A model generated the notes under the pieces. The model saw nothing but the letters and a program-made list of their open reading frames with translations. It had not been told where the DNA came from and ran no database searches. From Rugalucina vietnamica (lineage: Eukaryota > Mollusca > Bivalvia > Lucinida > Lucinidae), in the NCBI GenBank assembly GCA_964017185.1, contig OZ024873.1:44998760-45062759 (forward strand): a stretch of DNA of 64,000 nucleotides, in the 5' to 3' direction. Below, piece after piece: positions 48,587-59,179 of the stretch; position 1 is the first letter of the stretch, and every line of letters begins with the position of its first letter. The position numbers were made by a program, and so were the translations under genes.

Positions 48587-49140
48587 TACCAGTAATCCAA
48601 TACATAGATCCAATTTTGGTAAAACAGGAAGAGTGATATATTGATATGCAGCTCATTACTGATCCTGAACAAATGTCTGAAACAATAGCTCCCATGGTAG
48701 CAATTTGTCACTAATGAAAAGGTCAGGTTCATCTATCAAGACCTAAAGATCTTACTATGTAACAGGCAAACAAGCCTGAATATCAAAATAAGCTGTTTAT
48801 TTTAATCAAGTTTCTAGTCTGAGAAACCATATGAAGCAGCAAATCTGTCCATACATACCCAGTATCAGGGGCAGGGCTGTCACAGTGTGAATCAGTTTTG
48901 GTGAAAAAAAAGCTGAAACTCCTATACCCCTTTTAAAAACATCAAATCTGAATAGTGAATCTGCAAACATTTGAAATCTAAAGTATTGATGAAAAAAGCT
49001 AAATTTGCCAAAAAGCTGAAGATTCTCATGCCTGCCGGGGTTAATCAAATGGTATCGCCAGTACAGTCACATATCAAATGTGCGAAAATCATGCCGTGAT
49101 GATATTTGAATTGTGTGTGATAGTCCGGCAGAACCTTCAG
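48587..49140. other. no feature recognised
   Basis: Intron sequence. Near 49060-49135 it begins to pair weakly with 53155-53215, so the foldback element that follows may start a little earlier than given. Confidence 0.4.
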
Positions 49141-50269
49141 TGGACCTGGATTTGGAGTACATAGAAAATGTTTTTACATATTTGGAAAGCTGAAGACTTC
49201 TACATTAAGAATCCGGCGGGTGACATCTTGTCACCATTGAGCAATTTGAGAAATTCAAGATGGCGTCCAAGATGGCTGCCCGTATACGGAAAACAGTAGT
49301 TTCCATGGAAATAATTATATTTTGAGAGACTTTTTAAATTTGAGATCACTTGTATTTGAAAGCTGAATCATTTGTACATTGAAATTAGCGCAAGAAAACA
49401 GACATGTATGGAGAGCATCCAAGATGGCCGCCAGAATTAAGGAAAATTGTATTATTGAAAAGGGGCGATTTCAAGACTAACACATTTTTTAAAGCAAACA
49501 GTTTGGTGGCATTTTGTTAACATTTAAGACTCCGATGAATGTCATCTTATCACCATTGAACAGTTTGAAAAATTCAAAATGGCATTCAGGATGGTTGCCC
49601 GTATACAGAGAACAGTAATTGCCATGTAAAACTGTGGCTCAAAACTATGATATCAAATATGATTTCCCATTCCCTTTATTGTTTTCAAGACATCTGTGTT
49701 TCGGAAACCACAAAAGAGAAAACATTTACCCTATGATATGGCATTCCATGTCTGATAGTTTTAATAGACCACCTTAAAAGTTTACAACTGTTTACTCTTA
49801 AAATTTTCTATAAACCCATATGTTGACAGCCATTTATAAGAAACATTCGTACATAGAAAATAAGTACATAATTGATAAGTGCATTTATATACGTAGTCGT
49901 GTCAGTCGCAAATTAAGAACTTTATCAACATTCAAATATCGATTTGCAATTTATATGTGAAATATTTTCTTTTTCTCACGACAATGTTTTGACAACCACT
50001 CCGCTGAAGGTACTTGTACTTGAACCAATGATACTCTTTAATAGGCCTTATCATTGAACATTTACCATTTTCTTGCCCATGAAGGTCTAACACTAAAATA
50101 ACTTTGGAAGAAAATAATATTTGGCAAATTTTCTCTTAAGCTTTGTTTGTAGATCATTATCATGAAGTGAAGGTCAACATGATTCATTTTTGCCATGATG
50201 ACTTTGGAGTATGTCATACTAAGTAAAAAAATCAAAACTGAAATCCTTCAAGAGTAGCCAACACATTAA

Positions 50270-51062
50270 TGAGAAAGGGGATGGGCCATACTGCGGTTTC
50301 GACCAGTCTCTTCAGTGACCTTTAAGACCTACAAGTTGATCCCCACACCTTTATGTTTCAGTCCATGCAGCCTATGGTCGTTCGTCTCTCACTAATGAGA
50401 AAGACCATCATTATTTCCTGAATAAGGTTCATGTGTGTTGGTGAGTTCTTTGATGGCTGACTAGGCCAGTTCTAGCTCTAAACTGTCGGTTGCAAGTAGA
50501 TCAAGTCAATGTCATGGAACCTGCTGGTGGCCCATTAGTCTTGGCTTTGCATTCTCTGCGCTTTCTTTCGGCTTCACAGATTCTCTTTTTTTATATAGAG
50601 AACTGCTCCTTCGTTGATGAGACCTTGCCACTTCGATTGCTCCTGTGCAGTCTGTTCCCAAGAACCCATTGGTATTTCAAAATCCTTCAGAGAGGCTTTG
50701 AGAGTGTCTTTCTAGCGTTTCTTCTGGCCACCTTAAGAGCGATTTCCCTCCTGTAGTTCTTCATAGAAAACTTTCTTTGGAAGTTGCGCATCAGGCATCC
50801 TTAAAACATGGCCAGTGCATCTTAGCTGTGCTAGCTTTAAGACTGTATGCATGCTTTGCATCCCTGCTTTCTTCAGGACCTCTGTGTCTGGAATCTTGTC
50901 TTGCCACTTGATTATTAACAGCTTTCTCTAACAGCTTAAGTGGAAATGGAAGTCTCTTTGCATGACGCTGGTATACCGTCCAGGTCTCACATGCATACAA
51001 GAGGGTGGGCAGTACCACAGCCTTGTAGATTTTCAGCTTGGTGTCAAGCTTGATTCCAGCCT
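50270..51062 (-). pseudogene. non-LTR retrotransposon (LINE) 3' end, decayed
   Basis: The minus strand reads [20 protein letters not shown], then [16 protein letters not shown]. After a frameshift come [35 protein letters not shown] and LPKKVFYEELQEG. These are the end of a reverse transcriptase and the region after it. The frame closes with a zinc-finger-like CNRQFRARTGLVSHQRTH and a stop at 50429, then a 3' tail. At least one frameshift and several stops make it inactive. The family is common in metazoans; the clade was not assigned. Confidence 0.85.
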
Positions 51063-51904
51063 ATAATATTTAAATGTATACCATTTAGTTGTACATGGAT
51101 ATTTTCTAGACCAAGAATACATGAAATTGTGCATACAGATTGTTTGTCAGTAGAACCCACTGTTCTACAATTAAAAGAGATACAGTGTATAGTCTACTGA
51201 ATGAGCTATATTGATGCCAATGTTTATCAACTTGTTTATTCTGTATATGACCCCACTTGTGCAATATGCGCCAGTGATCAATGTACTGCCATAATAAGGT
51301 GATTATCTCATCGCTTTATGGGATAAAAAAGAGGCTCCTAAAGGATAATGCATGTGATACCAATGTTTATTGGTTTTATGGTTCCTTATTACCTGTACAG
51401 TAAAACTGTCCCCATCCGCAATCAATACTGAAATTTCGTTTTGGAACCTTATCTGTATGCAGAGCCATTGTCTGGCCACCAGGTTTTCTAGTATCATGTT
51501 CCATATCAGTTATCATCTAATGACTTTCAATCAGTAGGAGCACTTGCTTTTACAGTAATCAGAGTTTAAACATATTTTATTGTTATCTCAACAACAAAGG
51601 GATTGGGCTCCAAGTTCTGTAGTTACAGCCTGCCCCCTAAAAATCATAATAATAGGTCACTTGGATCTCCATTTCCAGACTTCGCTGTCTGTCTTCCAGA
51701 ATAAAAGATGCATACATGCATATGAGAAAAGATACATGTATGTGGGCCTATAGATAATGAGACATAAAAGCCTAATTTTTGAACCATCTTTTTTTAGTCT
51801 AGGTCGCTGTGAACTACATGTCCCTATATTTTGCATTTGTCAACAGAACTTTGACTTATACTATGTGAAAGTGACCACATTACTTGTTTGTTTGTTTGTG
51901 CTGG

Positions 51905-52180
51905 TGCTTTATGTCCAAGTCAACAGCTATGGTCATGTCGGGATTTCTACCAAACTTTAGGATGACATGACTCTTAATATGTGCTTGAAAATACAACCAC
52001 CTAAGTTAACAACTAAGGCTTGCTTGTATGGATGGTTTTACTTTAACCACTTTCCTTGGGCATGCTAAGGCCTTCTGTGCTGTAACCCATTAATCAGATG
52101 GTTATTCAGTAGATTTTTCAAAATTTTGCCTGGAGACAAAAACAGCTAATATATTTCTCTTGATCCCAATGGGCGGAGCC
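51905..52180 (+). repeat. dispersed repeat shared with 45010-45250
   Basis: It contains AACAGCTATGGTCATGT, AACCACCTAAGTTAACAAC, GTATGGATGGTTTTACTTTA and CCCAATGGGCGG. This copy is uninterrupted. Confidence 0.6.
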
Positions 52181-53300
52181 CACATTCCCTCTTGACCACC
52201 CTTCTGTAGTATTACGCATGCAGCACAAAAGGAAATATTACCCGTCATTTTAGGTTGTGAGAAAAATATGGGCTGCTTGTATTTCCAGATAAAACTACAT
52301 GTAACTGACCAGCCTTTTGATTACTGGTCTGAACCTGCCCGAGAAGTGGTTTAGACAAATAAAAATAAAACTTAGATCCTTTAATAGCATCTATATTTAT
52401 AAGCATGCGTTGTTTAATTTAGTGGTTATAATTTTAGTATGTTTCGGATGTCATGGCATTCAAATGTTGGATAAATTTCGCATAAAATGGAGGTACTATC
52501 CCGACATGCAATATCAGTTGACTTGGGCGTAAAGCAACAAAACAAACAAACAAACAAACCAAATTGTATTCCTTTCTTACTGTGGTGGCCATCTTAGATG
52601 CACTCCTTACATGGTATTAATTGCACTGATTTCATGTGTTCAAAATGCCAAAACATGAATATTTGCATGGTAATTACTTTTGTCATATACAGGCAGCCAT
52701 CTTGAACGCCATCTTGAATTTCTTAATTTGATCAATGGTGACAACATGCCATCCACTGGACCCATAAACGTTAACAAAATTGCCACCAAATTGTTTGGTT
52801 TGAAAACTTTGAATTTTCGAAGGCATCGCTTTCAAATATTGTAATTTTCCTAAGTTTTGGCAGCCATCTTTGATGCCCCCTTTACAGTGTATATTTTCTT
52901 GCACTCATTTAAATGTATAATTAATTCAGCTTTTAAATACAAGTGATTTCATGTCTAAAAGTCTGTCAAAACATGATTATTTCACAGGAAAATATCATTT
53001 TCTGTATATGGGCAGTCATCTTGGACGCCATCTTGAATTTCTCAAATTGCTCAATGGTGACAAGATGTCACCCATCGGATTCTTAATGTAGAAGACCTCA
53101 CCTTTCCAAATATGTAAAAACATTTTCTATGTACTTTAAATCCAGGTCCACCTCAAATAGCCCAAATGGCTACAGGACTATGAAATCAAGGTATCAAATG
53201 CGTGGATGACCTGTAGGGTAATTAGCTGATAATCACTCAGGTAACCTATGTACAGCAGAGGTGGTGTAATGGATAGCGTATTCCCTTAGCAAATTATCAC

Positions 53301-53423
53301 ATGGGCATTTTGGTTATCGCCCGCAGTATCAACCCGAGACTCCATTATCAAGCCCGAGAGCTATAGCTCAAGGGCTGATAATGGTCGAGGGGTGATACTA
53401 AGGGCGATGACCAAAATGCCCAT
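53301..53423. repeat. long hairpin
   Basis: ATGGGCATTTTGGTTATCGC ... AGTATCAACCCGAGACTCCA pairs with TGGTCGAGGGGTGATACT ... GGCGATGACCAAAATGCCCAT, arms about 55 bp. Just to its right a TGACGT/ACGTCA-rich stretch (about 53530-53560) contains further small palindromes. Probably the core of a MITE. Confidence 0.7.
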
Positions 53424-53794
53424 ATTATAATCTGTTTATCACATCTTCCAAAGATTTGTTTTTAGAAATGCGAAAAACGTTGATTCTGATTTAAGAAAGA
53501 AAATGACTGCATAAATACGACATGCCAATGACGTAACGTCATTAAACCTGACGTCACATATTGTCGTGGCACCACAACATCGCATGCAGGCATGATAACC
53601 TCTCTCCGTTCAAAATACATGATTTCCGGTTATAAGCCTGCCCATGCTGATAACCAGAGGATAACCTAAGTATGTGATAAGACATGATATGGCTGTCCAC
53701 ATACTCAGATGATAGATAGGTATGGTCCAAAACACTCTTCTGCCAGACAAGTTTTATGTGTCTGTGGTTAACCTTGAGTTGCAATGATATACTT

Positions 53795-54014
53795 TCTCAC
53801 AAAATTTCACCAGAAAATTTTTGATATTTTTGGCTCAAAACATAGATTGTGGGTACATGTTAGAACCTCCACTCCAAGGCAATTCTAATGAATACCCACA
53901 ATCTATGTTTTAGATCAATATGAAGGAAAACAAGTATTACCCCCAGATACCCCAGTTTTAGTATATAAAAGTGGGGTACATACATTACATGGACAAGTTT
54001 TCCTGATGTATGTT
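53795..54014 (+). mobile_element. MITE, family M
   Basis: Core hairpin CAAAACATAGATTGTGGGTA ... TACCCACAATCTATGTTTT; right end ACATGGACAAGTTTTCCTGA. The left end is indistinct. Confidence 0.65.
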
Positions 54015-54316
54015 TTTAAAGAGCTGAAGGTACTAAAGAATACTAAATTACCTTTGCAAATACATGTACGACTACTATCCAGTTTAATAACAGTATAACA
54101 AAACTGCAACTGTGTTAAATTTCTAAACGAATAACATGGAGATATCTCATATGCCAGATTAATTCTCTTTGGCATTTCAAAAACAAATTAGGTAATTGAG
54201 TTTATAATGAAAATGTGATCATGCATAATTAATCAGCCTTTCCCTGTAAACACCTTGAAATTCCCTTGATTAAAGGAACAACATTAAAAAGCATGATACC
54301 CTATATAGAGGTCATA

Positions 54317-54496
54317 TGAGCCGCCGCATGGGAAAACCAACAATCTGCATATGCAAAAACAAAGATGCAGGTCAGCTTCGCTGTAACCGCGAAATCCAAA
54401 ATTTCAAGCTTCTAGCCGTCTTCTATGACTGTACAGGCCGATTTGTGTCGGACCTGTTCCGAACCCAAATTGTTGGTTTTCTCATGCACAAGCTCA
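54317..54496 (-). mobile_element. MITE, family T, internally rearranged
   Basis: Ends TGAGCCGCCGCATGGGAAAA and, reversed, TGAGCTTGTGCATGAGAAAA. Half of the family hairpin is present (GGTCAGCTTCGCTG), but the second arm is missing. It sits 40 bp from the ARFGAP1 54536-54592 exon. Confidence 0.75.
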
Positions 54497-54535
54497 TATT
54501 GAACAGACCAATGCATGAGAATAACTTCCACTCAC

Positions 54536-54592
54536 CTTCTCCGAAGCAACTGTAGCAAACTTGGCAGCTCCTGCAGTGAAGGAGGACCAGCC
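54536..54592 (-). CDS. ARFGAP1: ARFGAP1 exon: ALPS1 core
   Basis: The 57-bp, 19-codon exon encodes GWSSFTAGAAKFATVASEK, nearly identical to the GWSSFTTGASRFASAAKEG segment of vertebrate ArfGAP1. It is symmetric (phase 0 at both ends), so it could be skipped without breaking the frame, and skipping would remove the core of the lipid-packing sensor. Acceptor AATCTTCAG, donor AAG|GTGAGT. The next recognised exon lies 42,559 bp downstream. Confidence 0.93.
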
Positions 54593-55793
54593 CTGAAGAT
54601 TAAAGAAAATAAAAATTATAAACAGAAAAACAATAAAACTGAGATATTCTAATATGATCCACATCATAAGCAAAACAATTTTTTTGCAAATGAGAAATCA
54701 AATGCGCAGATCAGCTGTGCAATAACTCTTCTCTTGTTAAATCCAAAATTTCAAGCCTATAGCGTTGTACTGTTTCTGTACAAACCAGTGTCAGACCTGG
54801 TCTAAGACCAGTTTTCTCATAATGCAGCTCATTTTTAATTTGTAAACATATCACAAGAAAACCTGTTATTTAGCACAACAAGATCGCTGCGGCAGTTGAT
54901 ATAACTAAAGCTGAAGCATATAAATAATGTCTGAAGGGTTTCATTAGGACAATATGAAAGCAAGGCTTAATACTTGCATTTATTACTTCTGAACAGAAAC
55001 ATGTTAAGAATATATAGAACAAATGTAGCACTGTGTCACAACATATAGCATAATATAGTTTTGTATAGCATATAACATATAATAGTCAACATTTTTGTTT
55101 TCAGTGATCTACCACATTTAGATCTTAAAACTTAGCCAACACCTTGATCTACCTGTAATACATGATTAATTTCAAGCAACTTCCACTTTATTAGCATTGT
55201 ACCATTTTTTAAAGTATACTGTCTCACTCTAATATATATTAGTGATATGATGATACATTCACATTACTCTTTTTATTTTTTATAAAAAGAGAAATCTTTT
55301 ACAAAGAAGTCAATGTCTAAATTCTTTTGTAATTACCCTCAACAGCTGCCATAATAGATTTTATAAATACACAATCTGTTTTAAATAGATATTTCTGGCA
55401 ATAAAATACCTCTTCATGGTTTGGCTGCATTCATGTATGCAGGGAGAGCCCTTCTGGCCAAGGCTGAGGTGTAATCAACATGGATACAAGTATCTATGCT
55501 GGTTATAGTCTGCATGAAATAAGAGCCTAATCAACATCTTTACTAACACATGACAACAGCATGTGGTTTCCTCACAAGGTCATCTTGAGGAGATATTTTC
55601 ACAAAATTTTACTTTATATAATTTTCAAACTTTTAAGATCTGGATTGAGAGGTTGGTTCAAACCCCACTGGTGCTGACTTGTGTCCATGAGCAAGACATA
55701 GTCATTCCCAGTGTAATTCACAGGACAGGGTGTCATTTTCTGACATGAATTTGATATTAAACCACAATAAAAACATACACAAATTTTACTTAC
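54593..55793 (-). other. ARFGAP1 intron with repeat remnants
   Basis: It contains a family T fragment (about 54700-54838, GCGCAGATCAGCTGTGC ... TGCAGCTCAT) and a SINE-like segment (about 55640-55775) with a B-box-like GGTTCAAACCC and a GATATTAAACCACAAT tail. Confidence 0.5.
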
Positions 55794-55899
55794 TGTGGAT
55801 AAACTTGACAGAGTATTATCAAAGAAGTCGTCTTGCTTTTTAGTTTCTACAGTGTTCCCAAAACCTGCATAACGTCCCCCTTGACTTGGTGGTAAATGG
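55794..55899 (-). CDS. ARFGAP1: ARFGAP1 exon: PPSQGG motif and start of ALPS1
   Basis: It encodes HLPPSQGGRYAGFGNTVETK and continues KQDDFFDNTLSSLST. PPSQGG-RY-GFGNT is diagnostic for invertebrate ArfGAP1. FFDNTLSSLST opens the first ALPS motif, which senses curved membrane through spaced bulky hydrophobic residues among Ser/Thr. Acceptor CTTTTTCAG, donor ACA|GTAAGT in phase 0. Confidence 0.94.
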
Positions 55900-55931
55900 C
55901 TGAAAAAGCAATATAACAGATGAATGAGAAA

Positions 55932-56463
55932 TGAGCCGCGACACAAGAAAACCTGTCCTAGGGTCTCCGATCAGGTCTGACACAAATCCGCCTGTGCATT
56001 CACAGCAATAGATTAGAAGCTTGAAATTTCGGATTTGAGAAGAAAAGGAAAGATACTATCTGTGTAGCGAAATTGTGGCAATTTTCACTTGTTTTTCATT
56101 GTAAGAAGGTACAAGTAGGCAACGATCAGGAAAATGAGCAACCAGAAAAAGATTCCCACTCCAAAAACCGAGTTGGGGAAAAAATGAAATTAACAATCAG
56201 ATACTTATACCATGAAAACAATCGTAAGCCGAATGAGCAGCTATTTTCCCAATAGGTGGCCACTCGGCATAAGTTGCCATAGCAACCAGTTTTTATCAGA
56301 TCAGAACCAAAGACGCAATGATGTATGATGATTTATGTGTAATATGAAAACAATTGGCCTTAAGGCTTCAGAGAAGTCATTTGAAATGTTGACAATGGAC
56401 AGAATGATAGGAACCTGCCTATCTTATGAGCTTAGGTATGAGCCTTAAGATCAGGTGAGCTGA
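55932..56463. repeat. composite of three repeat remnants
   Basis: 55932-56075 is a family T fragment (TGAGCCGCGACACAAGAAAA, AGAAGCTTGAAATTTCGGAT). 56076-56265 is the complement of 35310-35465 (GTACAAGTAGGCAACGATCA, ATAGGTGGCCACTC). 56266-56463 is the 3' end of a HINE (TTGCCATAGCAACCAG, then GAGCTTAGG ... TCAGGTGAGCTGA, a decayed hairpin ending CTGA). Confidence 0.6.
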
Positions 56464-56797
56464 AAAACAAACATTGTTTTGGAATTGTAACATATCAGCT
56501 ACCAAAATTTCTGAGCTGTCAGTTTAGTTTCTCTTCACAGCATAGATTTTACAAAGTCTTGTTTTTATAAGTATGATGCATGTATATCAGGCACCAAGAT
56601 GCTATTTTGTGTCTTACCTAGTCCGCACTCTTAAATCCAACTATTTTTGCAAAAAATAAAAATAAATAAATGAACAAATGACTACAGTTTTATTCATTTT
56701 GTCATTTGAATTTTTCATGGAACACTGCAGCTTTGTTGCATACAAAACTATTTGAACTCTCCATTTTAGAATCCTAAAGTTGTTGAGTTGAACTTAC

Positions 56798-56866
56798 TCT
56801 GGTCTCATGGCATTTTCTGACTGTACTCTGTCAAAGAAATTCTCCTTCTCTCTTTTTATGTAGTCA
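56798..56866 (-). CDS. ARFGAP1: ARFGAP1 exon: short linker segment
   Basis: The 69-bp exon encodes DYIKREKENFFDRVQSENAM, then RP. It corresponds to the KN-FF-RK--ENA-RP block just before the PPSQGG motif in insect and mollusc ArfGAP1. Acceptor TTTTTACAG, donor CAGA|GTAAGT. The phases (1 base in, 2 bases out) fit both neighbours, which supports an exon this short. Confidence 0.88.
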
Positions 56867-56935
56867 CTGTAAAAACATTTAAACACACATTGACGTGTAA
56901 GGAATACAAAAATCAATAATGATGTGATTGTTAAA

Positions 56936-57142
56936 TGAGCCACGTCATAAGAAAACCAACAATGTGGTTCTTGAACAGGTCCCTAGATGGCTAGAGGCTG
57001 GAAATTTTAGATTTACAAAGTAGAGGAAATGTACTGTGTAGCAAAAACAAAGGCGCTGATCAGCTTTGCGGTGACGGTGAAGCTCACCTGCATCTTTGTT
57101 TTCACATATGCAAAATGATGGTTTTCCTCATGATGCGGCTCA
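56936..57142 (+). mobile_element. MITE, family T
   Basis: Ends TGAGCCACGTCATAAGAAAA and, reversed, TGAGCCGCATCATGAGGAAA; interior AACAAAGGCGCTGATCAGCT followed by the second hairpin arm. It is 70 bp from the ARFGAP1 56798-56866 exon. Confidence 0.8.
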
Positions 57143-57543
57143 AATGTTTTTCAGTCTAGAGTATAAGTTTCTAATAAACAAGAAATTTGATCAGCCAAAG
57201 ACAGAATCAATAAATGACAATATTTTGAGGTGTATACCCAAAACAGATATAAATTGATTCTTTCCCTTATGAGCAAAAATTCAGAATAAATATATTGGTT
57301 ATTTAGTCAGATAGTCAGAATCAAAAGAATCCAAAAAACATACCTATGCAATATACAGATTTTTCTTAAGTCGTAAAAATTACAGAGTTGAAATGAATTT
57401 TTTTAAAATTTTCTTTATTTTGCTCAAAACATTGATTGTCACCAGGGAACATGTTAGAACCACCTCCATGAATGAGGCAAGGCAGTTCTAATGAGTATAC
57501 ACACAATCTATGTTTTGGAGTAAAAATGTGTTTATGAAAACAC

Positions 57544-58194
57544 TATGCCCCAACTGGTACGTCACTTTCAAGATGTGACAACATCTGAAAATTGAAAAGT
57601 TCAAATTGCAAAAAAGTGACAAAAATTAATTTGAGGAGTATACCCCAATGATATGCATATCTTCAAAGCATGGTCACAATGTCTGTAAAGTTTCAAAAGT
57701 ATCGGTATTAAACTGTAGGAGAAGTTGCGCACACAAGGTACCCACTTGTCCATCTACTTTCATTATCAAAATGCCCGAAAAATGGCTAAGTTCAAATTGC
57801 GAAAAAAGTGACAAAAATTAATCTGAGGATTATATCCAAACAATATGCATATCTTCGAAGCATGGTAACAACATCTGTAAAGTTTCAAGAGAATCGGTAT
57901 TAAATTGTAGAAGGAGTTGCGCACACAAGGTACTCACTATCTGTTCACTTTATCAAGAATTAAAAAGGGACACAACTCTCATAGAATGGGCCCCTAGCCA
58001 CTAAAGAAAAAATACAGGTCCTCTTAATTTTCATATACAAACTAGATACCAAGTTTCGAGATCCTAGCACTAATGGTTGTTGACCGAGTGTAAGCGTAAC
58101 TTTCGCACCGGATGCACGGACGGGCGAACGCATGGACGGACAGACAGACCCAAACCAATATGCCCCCCTCAACTTCGAAGAAGTTTGGAGCATA
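57544..58194 (+). mobile_element. fourth HINE-like family, nested in the MITE
   Basis: 5' TATGCCCCAACT; two units of about 190 bp (AAGTTCAAATTGC near 57598 and 57788, with AAGTTGCGCACACAAGGTAC); a CACGGACGGGCGAACGCATG tract; then a 3' hairpin TATGCCCCCCTCAACTTCGA ... TTTGGAGCATA. The TTCG loop is present; the tail is AAAA rather than CTAA. Confidence 0.65.
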
Positions 58195-58251
58195 AAAACA
58201 AATGTATACCTCTGTACACCCAGTATAACTATATAAAATGGGGTTCAAGGG

Positions 58252-58411
58252 TTGGTTGATTGGGGTTTAACGTCCCACTAAGAGCTTAGGTCATATGGAG
58301 ACCGGACCTCGGTTTATAGTCCCATCCGAAGGACTGGAGAAGCCCGGGATCGAACCTGCGACCCCTGGTTTACAAGGCGAGTGACATAACCACTGAACCA
58401 CGGAGGCTTCT
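58252..58411 (-). mobile_element. tRNA-derived SINE, intact
   Basis: On the minus strand the head has an A box TGGTTCAGTGG (complement at about 58390-58400) and a B box GGTTCGATCCC (58346-58356), both good matches to the RNA polymerase III consensus. The body ends GGGACGTTAAACCCCAATCA. A 10-bp target duplication flanks it: GGTTCAAGGG at 58242-58251 and GGTTTAAGGG at 58412-58421, 9 of 10 identical, so the insertion is fairly recent. Confidence 0.82.
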
Positions 58412-58709
58412 GGTTTAAGGGTTTATATAATTCCAGACTTCTCTGACACTATAATAGCCTTCTTAATATTAGTTTTGACTGGCGGCTATTGCGGTTTGCA
58501 GTCAGATCCTCAGGTATATTCCATACTTTATTCATTAAAGGCACTTTCGATTTTGTATCAATTTTGTTCATTTGTGTTAAAATGCCAATAATTATGAACA
58601 GGATACATTTCATGTTAGAATGAGTTCACTGAATAAAGTAAGAATATAGGGGCCAGGAATCGATGCAATGAAACGATGAATAAGCCTTTTTTGTTCCGAG
58701 AATAAATAC

Positions 58710-58906
58710 CTTGACAGAGATGGTGCATCTTGATAACCACCAGAGCCTCCCGAATACCCTCCATAGTTGCTACTAGACTTTTCACTACTCATTCTGGGAT
58801 AGCTAGCGGAGGTGGATAGGTGGGGTGTGGACACCACAAAGGGTTTGTGATTTCTAGCAGAGGATGTCTCTATACTCCATGGTCTACCCTCAGCTTCTGT
58901 GGCAAT
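58710..58906 (-). CDS. ARFGAP1: ARFGAP1 exon: linker, Gly/Ser-rich
   Basis: It encodes IATEAEGRPWSIETSSARNH and on through a serine-rich stretch to GGYSGGSGGYQDAPSLS. The opening corresponds to the A-EGREWS-E-S segment that follows the catalytic domain in ArfGAP1 proteins. The remainder is a low-complexity Ser/Gly/Tyr linker, as expected for this poorly conserved region. Acceptor CCAAACAG, donor AG|GTATTT, a weaker donor than the others. It ends two bases into a codon. Confidence 0.92.
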
Positions 58907-59179
58907 CTGTTTGGAAAATAATTTTATAATCATCCAAATACAAATGTACCTCTTAAATAGATTCTTTCTTTCAAAATTATTAAAATCCTCATAAGGGGTT
59001 TACATGAATTTTCATACTGAATCAAGTTGGAAAACATGAGTGTTTGACTGTTTTTCCTCGAGGATTTTTTTTTTTTTTTTCAGAATGTTCATTATGCTCC
59101 TTGTTCATTATGCTCCTTATTTTCAGAACTCAGCTCTTATTTCAGCAGGCAAAGAAGCATTCCCCATTTTTCTACTTAC

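Larger units (their letters stand above)
49141..53150. mobile_element. foldback element with roughly 500-bp arms
   Basis: The left arm (49141 to about 49640) and right arm (about 52660-53150) are inverted copies throughout. Landmarks are TGGACCTGGATTT, GAAAATGTTTTTACATATTT, GTGACATCTTGTCACCATTG, AGAAATTCAAGATGGCGTCC and GTTTGGTGGCA. Each arm is itself two related halves with AAGATGGC motifs. The 3-kb interior holds a LINE remnant and a dispersed repeat. Outer ends and target duplication are not clear; no transposase was seen. Confidence 0.75.
11977..54535 (-). other. giant ARFGAP1 intron (42,559 bp)
   Basis: Everything between these two exons is repeat or unassigned sequence; no other gene was recognised in it on either strand. 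It carries HINE copies C to G, at least five TIR elements, several MITEs, one SINE and one LINE remnant, some nested three deep. The extent is inferred from the gap-free join of the flanking exons. Confidence 0.8.
57333..58440 (+). mobile_element. MITE, family M, split by two later insertions
   Basis: The left part (57333-57530) has ACATACCTATGCAATATACA and the core hairpin AACATTGATTGT ... ACAATCTATGTTTTGG. Its right part resumes after the HINE at about 58198 with GTATACCTCTGTACACCCAG and is cut again by a SINE. The far end is unclear. Confidence 0.55.

Noticed and set aside
58385..58411. A functional tRNA gene on the minus strand
   Set aside because: A and B boxes are present, but the head does not fold into a full cloverleaf that I can see, and it continues into a SINE body flanked by a target duplication.
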